DNA of 64,000 bases from Deltaproteobacteria bacterium. Its GTDB lineage: Bacteria > Myxococcota_A > UBA796 > SXON01. The stretch covers positions 1 to 64,000 of the forward strand of contig BJHF01000014.1 of NCBI GenBank assembly GCA_014191855.1, given 5' to 3'. Positions 10,473-18,826 of the stretch are shown piece after piece. Under the pieces are notes generated by a model. It was not told the origin of the DNA. It did not search any database and saw nothing but the letters and a program-made list of their open reading frames with translations. The position numbers were made by a program, and so were the translations under genes. Each line of letters opens with the position of its first letter. Within the stretch, counting starts at the first letter, position 1.

Positions 10473-11291
10473 GTGCCCTCCCGCATCCGCACCGTCATCG
10501 CCCCCGGCAAGCTGGTGCTCCTCGGGGAGTACGCGGTGCTCGACGGCGCGCCGGCCATCGTGGCCGCGGTGGACCGGGGCGTTCGCTGCGACGTAGAAGC
10601 GGGGGAAGGACTCCTCACCCCCGGCGACGATCGCTTCGTGCGCGCCGCCCTCGAGAGCGCACCCCGAGCATTCTACCGGTTCAGCGACGTGAATCCGGCG
10701 CACGGGCTTTCGGGAAAGCCGGGCTTTGGCGGCTCAGCGGCCGCAACCGTGGCCGCGGTCCTCGCCGCGGGACTGCCCGCTGCAAGCGCCTTTGAGGTCC
10801 ACGAGCGCGTACAGGGCGGTGGCAGCGGCATCGACGTATTTGCGTCGATCTACGGGGGGGTTCGTCGTTTCCCCGACGGTGAACCCGTGGCGTGCCCGCC
10901 CATCTCCGCGGTGTGGTCCGGTCAGTCCGCGGCCACGGGTCCACGCGTGCAGCGGTATCGGTTGTGGGGGGGCCGCGAGGCCTTTGTTGCGGAGAGCCGT
11001 GCCCTGGTGGCGGCGTTCGCGCAGGAGCCGCTTCGCGCCGCGCGGGAGGCCTACGCCCTGCTCTGCGCCATGGCGCACGAGGCGGGGATCGACTACGACT
11101 TACCTGCCTTTCGGTCGATCGCGAGCCTTGCCGCGCGCTTCGGCGGGGCCGCCAAGCCGAGCGGCGCCGGCGGTGGCGACATCGCCGTCGCCCTGTTTCC
11201 CGACACGGCAGCGCGCATCGCGTTCGAGGCGGCGTGCGCCGCAGAGAAGCTTACGACCATCCCCGTGAATGTGGCCCACGGGGCACGTTAG
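10473..11291 (+). CDS. Phosphomevalonate kinase (GHMP family)
   Basis: 272-aa GHMP kinase, short for the family. Motifs: N-terminal IAPGKLVLLGEYAVLDGAPA, ATP loop KPGFGGSAAATVAAVLA, a GGGSGIDVFASIYGG block typical of phosphomevalonate kinases, and C-terminal KPSGAGGGDIAVALFP. Position between the decarboxylase and IPP isomerase supplies the missing pathway step, so phosphomevalonate kinase is preferred over a second mevalonate kinase. Start GTG 10473. Its stop overlaps, by 3 nt, the stop of the convergent small lipoprotein gene. Confidence 0.88.
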   Translation: MPSRIRTVIAPGKLVLLGEYAVLDGAPAIVAAVDRGVRCDVEAGEGLLTPGDDRFVRAALESAPRAFYRFSDVNPAHGLSGKPGFGGSAAATVAAVLAAGLPAASAFEVHERVQGGGSGIDVFASIYGGVRRFPDGEPVACPPISAVWSGQSAATGPRVQRYRLWGGREAFVAESRALVAAFAQEPLRAAREAYALLCAMAHEAGIDYDLPAFRSIASLAARFGGAAKPSGAGGGDIAVALFPDTAARIAFEAACAAEKLTTIPVNVAHGAR

Positions 11292-11611
11292 AACCACCAG
11301 TCCCAAGAGCAGTCGTACACCCGGCCACAATCGCTCGGGTAGTCCTCGTACAAGTCGCCGCAGGTGGCGGCTTGCACCTTCTCCAGGCAATCCCGCGCCT
11401 CGTCGTCATCAAAGTCGCAGTCGTTGTCCACATCGTCGATCGCATCCTCGATGTCGTCGGTGCAATCGTTCATATCGCCGTCGTACTCGGCCTCGTAGTA
11501 GCCGCGCTGGCACTCCGCGATGCGGTTGCACGAGAGCGAGGCGAACTGCACGGGAAACGAATCTTCGTCCACCACGAGGAAGCAGCCGAGGAGGGTGAGC
11601 AGGGGGAACAT
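11288..11611 (-). CDS. Small Cys-rich acidic lipoprotein, unknown function
   Basis: 107-aa protein, unrecognised. It begins MFPLLTLLGC, a very short lipoprotein signal with the lipobox Cys at residue 10 and no basic residue before it. The mature part is acidic (long D/E tracts) and has about eight further Cys, which suggests disulfides outside the cytoplasm. No longer start is available in this frame. It is antisense-oriented within the mevalonate operon, overlapping the kinase stop by 3 nt and ending (5' side) 47 nt before the isomerase start. ORF integrity, codon use and the lipobox support a real gene. Confidence 0.7.
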   Translation of the reverse strand: MFPLLTLLGCFLVVDEDSFPVQFASLSCNRIAECQRGYYEAEYDGDMNDCTDDIEDAIDDVDNDCDFDDDEARDCLEKVQAATCGDLYEDYPSDCGRVYDCSWDWWF

Positions 11612-11658
11612 CGTGAGTCTCCGGCTCGGGTCGCTAACGCCGGTTAGGGCTCGCGGCG

Positions 11659-12732
11659 ATGCCCGACCCGCACGACATCGCCTCTCGCAAAGCCGACCAC
11701 CTCGCGCTGGCCACCTCCGGCGACGTGGGCTTTGTCCACAAGACGGCGCTCTGGGAACACGTCGAGCTGCCGCATGACGCGCTCCCCGAGCTGTCGGTGG
11801 CCGATGTCGACCTCCAGGTGGAGTGGCTCGGGAAAACGCTGCGCGCGCCGTTCGTGATCGCGGCGATGACCGGCGGCACCGCCAAGGCGGAGGCGATCAA
11901 CCGGGACCTCGCGGCCGCGGCAGAAGCGCACGGGATCGGCTTTTGTTTCGGCTCCCAGCGCCCCCTGTTGAGCCGCGGCATCGAAACCGGCTACCGCGTT
12001 CGGGAGGTGGCCCCGACCGCGCTCGTGGTCGGAAATATCGGGGTGGTGCAAGCGGGAGCCGTCTCCGCGGCGCGGCTCCGAGACTTACTCGCCTTCTCCG
12101 GCGCGGATGCGCTCGCCATCCACCTGAACCCCGGCCAGGAGATGGCGCAACCGGAGGGAGACCGCGACTTCCGTGGCGGGCTCGCCACCATCCGCCGCGT
12201 CGTGGCTGAGCTTGGCGTGCCGGTGCTCGTGAAAGAAACGGGGTGCGGCATCTCCCGAAGCGTCGGCGAGCGCCTGGTAGCCGCGGGCGTGCGATGGATC
12301 GACACCGGCGGCGCGGGCGGCACCTCGTGGGTGGCTGTCGAAATGCACAGGGCGCACCCTGAGGAACGCGCGCTCGCGGCGCGATTCCGCGACTGGGGGA
12401 TTCCGACCGCGGCGAGCGTGGCCGGCCTCGCAGGCCTCGAGGTCAGCGTGTGCGCGACCGGGGGCGTGGCGAGCGGCCTGGACGCCGCGAAAGCCCTCGC
12501 GATGGGCGCGTCGTGCGTCGGCGTGGCGCGGCCGCTCCTGCAGGCGCGCGAACGGGGAGTCGACGCGCTGGATCGCGCGATCGTGGCCTTGATCGCGGAG
12601 CTACGAACGGCGATGGTGCTCACTGGATGTGCGAACGTTGCGGCGCTTCACGCGGCGCCGCTCGTACTCGGGGAGCCGCTGCTCCGATGGATTCCCCGGT
12701 CCTCCGCCGTGCGCGGGCGCGTCGTCGGTTAG
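11659..12732 (+). CDS. fni: Isopentenyl-diphosphate delta-isomerase, type 2 (FMN)
   Basis: 357-aa FMN- and NADPH-dependent isomerase interconverting IPP and DMAPP. Signs: N-terminal ASRKADHLALATSGDV, APFVIAAMTGGT, GFCFGSQRPLL, LNPGQEMAQPEGDRDF, VPVLVKETGCGISRS, GVRWIDTGGAGGTSW and the phosphate-binding CATGGVASGLDAAKALAMGA. It completes the mevalonate-to-DMAPP route from mevalonate onward in this window. Start ATG 11659. Confidence 0.95.
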   Translation: MPDPHDIASRKADHLALATSGDVGFVHKTALWEHVELPHDALPELSVADVDLQVEWLGKTLRAPFVIAAMTGGTAKAEAINRDLAAAAEAHGIGFCFGSQRPLLSRGIETGYRVREVAPTALVVGNIGVVQAGAVSAARLRDLLAFSGADALAIHLNPGQEMAQPEGDRDFRGGLATIRRVVAELGVPVLVKETGCGISRSVGERLVAAGVRWIDTGGAGGTSWVAVEMHRAHPEERALAARFRDWGIPTAASVAGLAGLEVSVCATGGVASGLDAAKALAMGASCVGVARPLLQARERGVDALDRAIVALIAELRTAMVLTGCANVAALHAAPLVLGEPLLRWIPRSSAVRGRVVG

Positions 12733-12742
12733 CCCCGGCCTC

Positions 12743-13591
12743 ATGGTACCCTACCCTCCAGGCCGGATGGTCGTGGCCCTTGGCTGCGGCGGCGGCGTCC
12801 GCCTGCTCTCCGTGTCGCTCCCGGGCCCGGCTAATGAGCTGGCTACCCGTCACAACCTCGGTCCGGCGGCGCGAAAGCGGGCGGCAGAGGGCCTGATCGC
12901 GACGGCGCTGTTGTCGGCCCACATCAAGGGCGACGAGCGCCTGAGCGTGGACTTCCAGATCTCCTCCCCGGCCAGCGCCGCGGTCTACGAAGTGCACGGA
13001 GATGGCACCCTGCGCGGGAGGTTTCGGCCCGAGCTGCTCCCGGATCAGGACCGGCTCTACGGCTTCCTCTCGGTCAGCAAGTCCTGGGGGAAACGAGAGC
13101 TTTACCGCGGCATCGCGCAGGTGAACGGGGAAACGGTCGAGGGGGCGCTTCAACGTTTCCTCGTGGAATCGCAGCAAGTGAACGCCCGCGTTGCCTTGGT
13201 GGCCGACCTGGGAGCCGACGGCGCCGTGGAGTACGCGGACGGCTGCCTCATCGAGCGGCTTCCGCAGCTTGATCCGGAGACCTTCGCCACCCTCACCGCG
13301 CCCCTCGCCCAGAACGGAAAGCGGGTGATGGACGAGCTGGCGCTGGGCGCGTTCGGCGGCGAGCCCGTCGAGGTGATCGGGGACACGGAGCTGCAGTTCC
13401 GGTGCGGGTGCAGCCGCGAGAAGGTTACCGCGATGATCCGCTCGCTCGGGCGCGTGGAGATCGCGCTCATGATCGAGGAGCAAGGCGGGGCAGAGGTCAT
13501 CTGCCACTTCTGCAATGAGGCCCGACGCTACGATGCGATCGAGCTCGAAGCCCTGCGCCGCAGCATCCCCGAAGCGGTCGGAGAGGCCTGA
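12743..13591 (+). CDS. hslO: Redox-regulated chaperone Hsp33
   Basis: 282-aa cytoplasmic holdase activated by oxidation. The C-terminal zinc centre is complete: CGC (in LQFRCGCSREKV) and, about 30 residues on, CHFC, the CXC...CXXC pattern of Hsp33. The N-terminal fold is recognisable in GGVRLLSVSLPGPANELATRHNL. I chose ATG 12743 because GRMVVALGCGGGVRLL then aligns with the conserved RLVRAL...G.VR start; ATG 12767 is the alternative. Ends in a stop embedded in a hairpin shared with the convergent gene. Confidence 0.9.
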   Translation: MVPYPPGRMVVALGCGGGVRLLSVSLPGPANELATRHNLGPAARKRAAEGLIATALLSAHIKGDERLSVDFQISSPASAAVYEVHGDGTLRGRFRPELLPDQDRLYGFLSVSKSWGKRELYRGIAQVNGETVEGALQRFLVESQQVNARVALVADLGADGAVEYADGCLIERLPQLDPETFATLTAPLAQNGKRVMDELALGAFGGEPVEVIGDTELQFRCGCSREKVTAMIRSLGRVEIALMIEEQGGAEVICHFCNEARRYDAIELEALRRSIPEAVGEA

Positions 13592-13604
13592 GCGGGCTCA
13601 GGCC
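13585..13604. terminator. Hairpin spanning both stops of a convergent gene pair
   Basis: Perfect 9-bp inverted repeat GGCCTGAGC / GCTCAGGCC with a 2-nt loop. It contains the TGA of hslO (13589-13591) and the TGA of the minus-strand gene (13598-13600). No T tract follows on either strand, so a bidirectional terminator or mRNA 3' end stabiliser is inferred, not shown. Confidence 0.45.
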
Positions 13605-14500
13605 CCTGCGAACCAGGCGCGGGCGTCCTTGAAGCCGGCGATCGTGGTGCTCGTCGAGAGATCCACCCAGATCAACCAGTCGGACTTGTCGGTTACCGCG
13701 TGGGCCACGGCGAGTTGACCGGGACGAACGGCGGCCAGGGCGCGGAGGACCGCGGATACGGCGACCGCGCCAGCGACGTCCCCGGTGCTGCCGAAGCGGG
13801 CGCGGTGGGCGCGCCAGAGCGCCGTCAAAACGCCGCGATCGTCCATCACCAGCGCCTTGGCGATGTAGACGGCGCCGAGCTCGGGAAGGGAGTCCTGAAT
13901 GATCCCGCCCACAACATCGGAGATGTCGCCCATCGGCGTCGCGGACGCGGCCGGGGCGGTGGCCGCGGAAACCGCAGCGGCAACTTGCGCGGGCGGAGCG
14001 GGCGACGCGGCGGGCTTCCCGGCCGGCGGGGCGACGGGCTTCACGGTCGCCGCTTCGGCGCGGCGGCGGGACTCATCTTCCCCCGCGAGGCGCATCGCCT
14101 CCTCGGCAGAGACCGTCTTTCGGGGCGGCGGCGCGGCCATGAGCCGCGACATGGGTGAGGCGGCAGCAGCAGCCGGAGTCGCCGGCTTAGCCGCCTTGGC
14201 GGCGGGCTTCGGCGCCTCTGCGGCGGCCGCACCTTTCCCTTCGGGCACCAGCGTGGCGCCCCCCGGCGCCGGCTTGGGCGCCCCTGCGCGAGCCACCGCG
14301 GCCCTGGCCAGGATCTTGGCAAGTGCGGCTGGATCGGGACCGGAAAGCGGGGGCACGACGGGGGCGGCCGGCTTCACGTGGGAAGCCTCCGGCAGCGCAT
14401 CCCCCTTGGCCGGGGGCGCGGCGGGGGACGCGACGGGCGGGGTTTCGGGCAAGTCGAACAGACTGGCCAGGGGGTCGAAGCCTTTCTTGCTGGTGCTCAT
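13598..14500 (-). CDS. Ala/Pro-rich protein with conserved-looking C-terminal domain, unknown function
   Basis: 300-aa protein from ATG 14500 (MSTSKKGFDPLASLFDLPE). Residues ~20-185 are low-complexity Ala/Pro/Lys, probably disordered. The C-terminal ~110 residues (GDISDVVGGIIQDSLPELGA onward) look folded and end with a hydrophobic beta-like segment. No known family recognised. No signal peptide, so probably cytoplasmic. The frame stays open past 14500 but overlaps the divergent phosphatase gene there, so this start is preferred. Confidence 0.6.
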   Translation of the reverse strand: MSTSKKGFDPLASLFDLPETPPVASPAAPPAKGDALPEASHVKPAAPVVPPLSGPDPAALAKILARAAVARAGAPKPAPGGATLVPEGKGAAAAEAPKPAAKAAKPATPAAAAASPMSRLMAAPPPRKTVSAEEAMRLAGEDESRRRAEAATVKPVAPPAGKPAASPAPPAQVAAAVSAATAPAASATPMGDISDVVGGIIQDSLPELGAVYIAKALVMDDRGVLTALWRAHRARFGSTGDVAGAVAVSAVLRALAAVRPGQLAVAHAVTDKSDWLIWVDLSTSTTIAGFKDARAWFAGA

Positions 14501-14543
14501 GCGCGACGTGGTGAATGGCGTCGGATATCGCGTCTGCTGCGCC

Positions 14544-15158
14544 ATGTCTGCTCCCCCCACCCTGCTCATCGTTCGCCACGGCCAGACGGCGTGGAATATC
14601 CAGCGGAAGGTCCTCGGCCGCACCGACATCCCGCTCGACGAAACGGGACGGGCGCAAGCCGCCGCGCTGCCGGCCGCGCTCGGGGTCGTCGACGCGGTGT
14701 GGTCGAGCCCGCTGCTTCGCGCCCGTGAAACCGCGAGCGCCACCGCGTTCGAGTACGGCCTTCCGGTCCACTTGGACGACGACCTGGTTGAGATGCACCA
14801 GGGCGAGCTCGACGGGCTCGACGAGACGCAGCTCCGGGAGCGCTTCGGCGCGCTGCTCGCGGACTGGAACGCCGCCCCTGAGGGACTCCGGCTGCCGGGC
14901 GGGGAAACGATGGAAGAGGTCCAGCTCCGCGGTCTGGCGGCGCTTGATCGAATCGCCGCAGCATCCCCGCCGACCGCGCGGGTCGTGGTCGTCACCCACC
15001 AACTCGTGCTGGCCGCCGTGCTCTGCGCGCTGCGCAACGAACCGCTTCGATCCTGGCGGAGCCACACCCACCGCAACACCGCGTGGACCGAGGTGCGGTG
15101 GGCCAAACCGGCGAGCGTGCTCGCCGAGAAGGTGTCCGCGCACCTGCCGCCGCCGTAG
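14544..15158 (+). CDS. Histidine phosphatase superfamily protein (phosphoglycerate mutase-like)
   Basis: 204-aa protein of the PhoE/CobC/GpmB type. The catalytic motif is LLIVRHGQTAWN, with LGRTDIPLDETGRAQA following. Arg in SSPLLRARETAS and the second His in VVVVTHQLVL complete the active site. Likely a small-molecule phosphatase rather than a glycolytic mutase, but the substrate is unknown. Starts at ATG 14544, 43 nt from the divergent neighbour. Confidence 0.85.
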   Translation: MSAPPTLLIVRHGQTAWNIQRKVLGRTDIPLDETGRAQAAALPAALGVVDAVWSSPLLRARETASATAFEYGLPVHLDDDLVEMHQGELDGLDETQLRERFGALLADWNAAPEGLRLPGGETMEEVQLRGLAALDRIAAASPPTARVVVVTHQLVLAAVLCALRNEPLRSWRSHTHRNTAWTEVRWAKPASVLAEKVSAHLPPP

Positions 15159-15161
15159 CCG

Positions 15162-15548
15162 CTATTCCTTAGGCTCCACGCCAATCCGCCCGTCGGTCGT
15201 CACCCCGGCGGGCCCAACCGCGACCGGGGTGTAGTCCACCGCCGGCAGGTCTAGCACCCGTCGCAGCGCCTCGTCGCGGAGCCGGGCGGGCGGCGTGTCG
15301 GGAACGGTCCACACCCCCATCTCCCACGCGCTGCGGCAGCCCGAGCCAGCCGCACGAAGCCGCTCCACCGCGTCGTCAACCTTCGCTTTTTCGTCCCGGC
15401 GAAGCTGGCCCGGCTCCAGCGGATCCCGTCCCGCCAACCACTCGGCCGCCTTCCCGTTCCGCCACTTCGTCAGCTCGATCACCGGTCCGAGGCACCGCTC
15501 CTGGCGCACCTCCTCCGGCTCACACCCGAGGAGGAGCAGCAGGATCAC
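15162..15548 (-). CDS. Small lipoprotein, unknown function
   Basis: 128-aa protein starting at GTG 15548, which overlaps the upstream DUF1279 gene stop by 4 nt (GTGA). The start gives MILLLLLGCEPEE, an ultra-short lipoprotein signal with Cys at residue 9. The remainder is charged with two more Cys and no recognised domain. Third gene of the dsbD-DUF1279-lipoprotein set. A 202-aa version extending upstream is less likely because its N-terminus reads as a shadow of the neighbour. Confidence 0.65.
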   Translation of the reverse strand: MILLLLLGCEPEEVRQERCLGPVIELTKWRNGKAAEWLAGRDPLEPGQLRRDEKAKVDDAVERLRAAGSGCRSAWEMGVWTVPDTPPARLRDEALRRVLDLPAVDYTPVAVGPAGVTTDGRIGVEPKE

Positions 15549-15856
15549 GCGCCACCGCCTCCGCGACGGAAGCGCCGCCGCAGCCGGGCCGCGAAGGGGA
15601 GGATGGCCGCCACGGCCGCCACACGAACCGGAAACAGCACCTTCGCGACCGCGTACGCGGCCACCCACGTGCCCGCGCCGCCCACCTGGTCCTCCAGCCA
15701 AGGCCAGTCCACGCCGAGCTCGATCGCGGCGGCCGCGCTGCCGATCGTCAACCCAAACAAGAGATACCACACGACGAGCCCAAGCGCCCCGTACTCCCCG
15801 AAGAGGGCCTGAACCCGCTCGGAAGCCTCACGAAACCTGGCCTTGATCCGCTCCAT
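15545..15856 (-). CDS. DUF1279 (FAM210-like) membrane protein
   Basis: 103-aa protein with the DUF1279 pattern: an N-terminal charged helix, FGEYGALGLVVWYLLFGL (first membrane segment), then AGTWVAAYAVAKVLFPVRV leading into a second hydrophobic segment and a basic Arg-rich tail. The family includes mitochondrial FAM210 proteins and bacterial relatives of uncertain function. ATG 15856 directly abuts the dsbD stop (0 nt between), so it is translated in the same operon. Confidence 0.75.
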   Translation of the reverse strand: MERIKARFREASERVQALFGEYGALGLVVWYLLFGLTIGSAAAAIELGVDWPWLEDQVGGAGTWVAAYAVAKVLFPVRVAAVAAILPFAARLRRRFRRGGGGA

Positions 15857-18079
15857 CTATCCTGCCTTCCCTTTGGCCTTGCCCATGACCGTGACGAACT
15901 CCTCGGCCTCTACGAAACCAACCGTGTGGGCGAGGATCGTCCCGTCGGGCTTGGCAAATACGACCGTGGGTAGACCCTTGACTCCGTACTTCTCCTGGAC
16001 CGCCTTCACGACGGGATCCGCCTTGTCGGTGCAGTCGATCATCACGGTTACGAAGTCGCCAGAAGCCGCAATGACCGCGGCGTTCGTGTACGTGAACTTC
16101 TCCATCTCGTGGCAGGCCGCGCACCACTCCGCCGTGAAGTCGATCATCAGCGGCTTGCCGCCCGCCGCCGCCGAGAGCGCCAGCGCCTCCGCTTCCGTGG
16201 ACGCCCAGTGGATCTGCGGCCCGCTCGCAATCGCCGCTTCCCCCTTGGCTCCAGCGCCGTTGACGGCCAACGGGCTCGTGGCGCCCAGCACGCCGACGAG
16301 CAACCAGCCCCCGATGATGACCGCCACCACCGTGTAGAGCTGCCGGATGCGCTGGAGATAGAACCCCTCCCCGTCCTCCGGGTCCGGCCACGCGAACACG
16401 CCCGTGACCAACAGCACGGCCGACGTCAACAGCGCGATCTGGGTGTCGGAGAAGAGAGTCTTCGTGAAGTAGATCGCCAACAATAGGAGCAGCGGCCCAA
16501 AAGACTTTTTGATGAGCACCATGTAGGCGCCGCGCTTCGGAAGCGCGGAGAAGGCCACGCCCGCCACCAGGAAGATCATGCCCATGCCGGTGGCAAATGA
16601 GGCCATCAACGCCGCGCCCTTCACCACCTCACCCGAGGTGGCGATCACGCTGAGGATCGCGATGACCACCGGACCGCTGCACGGGCCGGCGAGCACGCCG
16701 CCGATCATGCCGAACGTGAACGAAACGAGGTAGCCCCCCCGCTTTTCGTACCCCGAGATCCGACTTTGGATGAAGCCGGGCACCTGCAGGTCGAAGAAGC
16801 CGAACATCGAGAGCGAGAGCGCCACGAACAAAATGCCGATCGCACCCACGAGGATCGGGTTCTGCATCTGGCTGCCGAAGAGGCCGCCGGTGAGCGCCAT
16901 GAACACGCCGAGCCCGGTGTAGACCAGCGTTTGACCCAGGGTATACGCGAGCGTGAGGCTGAAGCTCTCCGCCTTGCTCGTAGCCCCCCGCGCGCCGATG
17001 ATGCCCATGATGATCGGCACCATCGGCAGCACACAGGGCGTGAACGACACGCCGACCCCCGCCAGGAAACACAGGAGCAGCAGGAACGGGAATCCCTTGC
17101 TGGCGGCCGCGGCAAAGTCATCGTCGTCCTCGACGGGGACTTCCGGCGCGGGCGACTTGGTGGTCGTCGCGACGGACTCGACGTGCGCAGCCTCGGCTGG
17201 CGAGGCGAGGGTGGCCGGATCGGGGAGCACCGGGAGCACCCCTGCGGCGAGCACCGTTACCGGCACCTTCACGGCCTCGGAGGTGGGCATCCGGCACAAT
17301 GACACGCCCTTGCAGGCCTGGTAGGCGATGTCCACGGTTACGGTGGCCGCCCCCTCCGGACCGCTGATCGGCGCGACGACCGTGAAGTCCGTCGTGAAGT
17401 CCTCGCGAAACGTGCCATCCGCCTCGCTCCCCGAGGGCGTCGGCTTGGGAAGCACGAGATCGCCCAACGTGAAGCCCTGCGGATCGCTCACGCTCAGCGA
17501 CACGAACATCTTGTTGATGTGCCACTCGCCCTGCAGGTCCACATGCACCGCCACCGTGCCTGCGCTCGACGTTGCCGCCGAGAACACCGCCGCGACCTCC
17601 TCCTCCGGCGACTGCGCGTGCGCTGCGCCGATCCCGGGAACGGGCGTGACGCCGGCGACCCCCACGTTTGCGGTGAGCGTGTCCTCCGCGGGGGGGAAGC
17701 ACAGCCCCTCCCGACACGCCTGATGCCGCACGAGGAGCTTCACCGGGTACGTGCCCGTGGCATCCGCGGGTAGGGAAACCGGCAGGTCCACCCGGGTGTC
17801 GCCCGCTTCGTAGGTTTCGCGCTGCTTCGCCGGGTTCGCCGGGTCGGCGACCAATCGGCCAGCCGGCTCTACCAACGCACCCACACTCACGGCGGGGGTG
17901 CCCAGCACCGTGACGTCAATCATGTCGGCGTAGATGTGCGTGCCCGGCGGGATCAGGAAGTGTACGCCCACCTGCACCGTCGTTCCGGGGGCCCCCGAGG
18001 CATCCGCCACCTCCACGCGAACGGGCGATTCTTCCGCCAACGCGAACGACGAGAGCACAGCGAATGCAGCAGCGATCAA
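15857..18079 (-). CDS. dsbD: Thiol:disulfide interchange protein DsbD
   Basis: 740-aa inner-membrane reductant transporter. A short signal (start TTG 18079; GTG 18058 possible) is followed by two tandem DsbD-alpha-like periplasmic domains, each with a Cys pair (ACREGLCFPP and ACKGVSLCRMP). The central CcdA-like membrane domain has Cys in VSFTPCVLPMVP and LAGPCSGPVV. The C-terminal thioredoxin domain has DFTAEWCAACHEME. Two alpha domains instead of one is unusual. It should pass electrons from cytoplasmic thioredoxin to periplasmic proteins. Confidence 0.92.
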   Translation of the reverse strand: MIAAAFAVLSSFALAEESPVRVEVADASGAPGTTVQVGVHFLIPPGTHIYADMIDVTVLGTPAVSVGALVEPAGRLVADPANPAKQRETYEAGDTRVDLPVSLPADATGTYPVKLLVRHQACREGLCFPPAEDTLTANVGVAGVTPVPGIGAAHAQSPEEEVAAVFSAATSSAGTVAVHVDLQGEWHINKMFVSLSVSDPQGFTLGDLVLPKPTPSGSEADGTFREDFTTDFTVVAPISGPEGAATVTVDIAYQACKGVSLCRMPTSEAVKVPVTVLAAGVLPVLPDPATLASPAEAAHVESVATTTKSPAPEVPVEDDDDFAAAASKGFPFLLLLCFLAGVGVSFTPCVLPMVPIIMGIIGARGATSKAESFSLTLAYTLGQTLVYTGLGVFMALTGGLFGSQMQNPILVGAIGILFVALSLSMFGFFDLQVPGFIQSRISGYEKRGGYLVSFTFGMIGGVLAGPCSGPVVIAILSVIATSGEVVKGAALMASFATGMGMIFLVAGVAFSALPKRGAYMVLIKKSFGPLLLLLAIYFTKTLFSDTQIALLTSAVLLVTGVFAWPDPEDGEGFYLQRIRQLYTVVAVIIGGWLLVGVLGATSPLAVNGAGAKGEAAIASGPQIHWASTEAEALALSAAAGGKPLMIDFTAEWCAACHEMEKFTYTNAAVIAASGDFVTVMIDCTDKADPVVKAVQEKYGVKGLPTVVFAKPDGTILAHTVGFVEAEEFVTVMGKAKGKAG

Positions 18080-18144
18080 CGGAACCCCGAGCGTACGAGT
18101 AGCGGCACTAACACGCGCAACCCCGCCGGGGTTAGCCCGGGTTC

Positions 18145-18813
18145 ATGCAGGTCGCGGTGCTCATCCCGGTGCTGAACGAGGAGGCGGCGCTCCCGCGGGT
18201 TCTGGAGGAGCTCCCTTCGGCTTTCCGCGTCATCGTGTGCGACAACGGAAGCACCGACCGCTCCGCGGCGCTCGCGAAGGCGGCCGGCGTGGAGGTGGTC
18301 TCCACCGCCCGCGGCTACGGCAACGCGATCCTCGGCGGGCTCGCTCACCTGCGGCCCCTCCCGCCTGAGGTGGTGGTGGTCTGCGATGGAGATCACAGCG
18401 TCGACCCCGACGATTTTGCCGCGCTACTCGCCCCCCTGGAGCGGAACGAGGCGGACTTCGTGCTGGGTGATCGCACCCGGCTCGCCGCCCCCGGTTCCAT
18501 GCCCCCGCAGCAGGTGTACGGGAACATCCTCGCCACCAAGCTCATCCACCTTCAAAGTGGGTTCCGCTTCCGCGACATGGGTCCGTTCCGGGCGATCCGT
18601 TGGGCGGCCATTGAGGCCCTCCGGATGAAAGATCCGAACTACGGGTGGAACGTGGAGATGCAGCTCAAGGCGGTGCGCGCCGGGCTTCGAATCGTTGAGG
18701 TGCCCGTGCACAATCGCGAGCGGATCGGCCGCAGCAAGGTGAGCGGTTCGTTCCGCGGGGCCACACGCGCCGGTGCGAAGATCCTCTGGTCCTGCTGGCG
18801 TTATCGCCGCTGA
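18145..18813 (+). CDS. Glycosyltransferase family 2 (dolichol-phosphate-mannose synthase-like)
   Basis: 222-aa GT-A fold enzyme with no C-terminal membrane domain. N-terminal VAVLIPVLNEEAALPRVLEE is the nucleotide-sugar site, CDNGSTDRSAALA follows, and CDGDHSVDP is the DXD-type metal site. GFRFRDMGPFRAIRW and VPVHNRERIGRSKVSG are typical of polyprenyl-phosphate sugar transferases. Divergent from dsbD with 65 nt between; that gap holds a short AACCCC...GGGGTT inverted repeat. Confidence 0.85.
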   Translation: MQVAVLIPVLNEEAALPRVLEELPSAFRVIVCDNGSTDRSAALAKAAGVEVVSTARGYGNAILGGLAHLRPLPPEVVVVCDGDHSVDPDDFAALLAPLERNEADFVLGDRTRLAAPGSMPPQQVYGNILATKLIHLQSGFRFRDMGPFRAIRWAAIEALRMKDPNYGWNVEMQLKAVRAGLRIVEVPVHNRERIGRSKVSGSFRGATRAGAKILWSCWRYRR

Positions 18814-18826
18814 TCCAGGCGATCAA

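Noticed and set aside
13899-14543. Long plus-strand extension upstream of the histidine phosphatase
   Set aside because: It mirrors the Ala/Pro-rich minus-strand gene; the phosphatase fold begins at ATG 14544.
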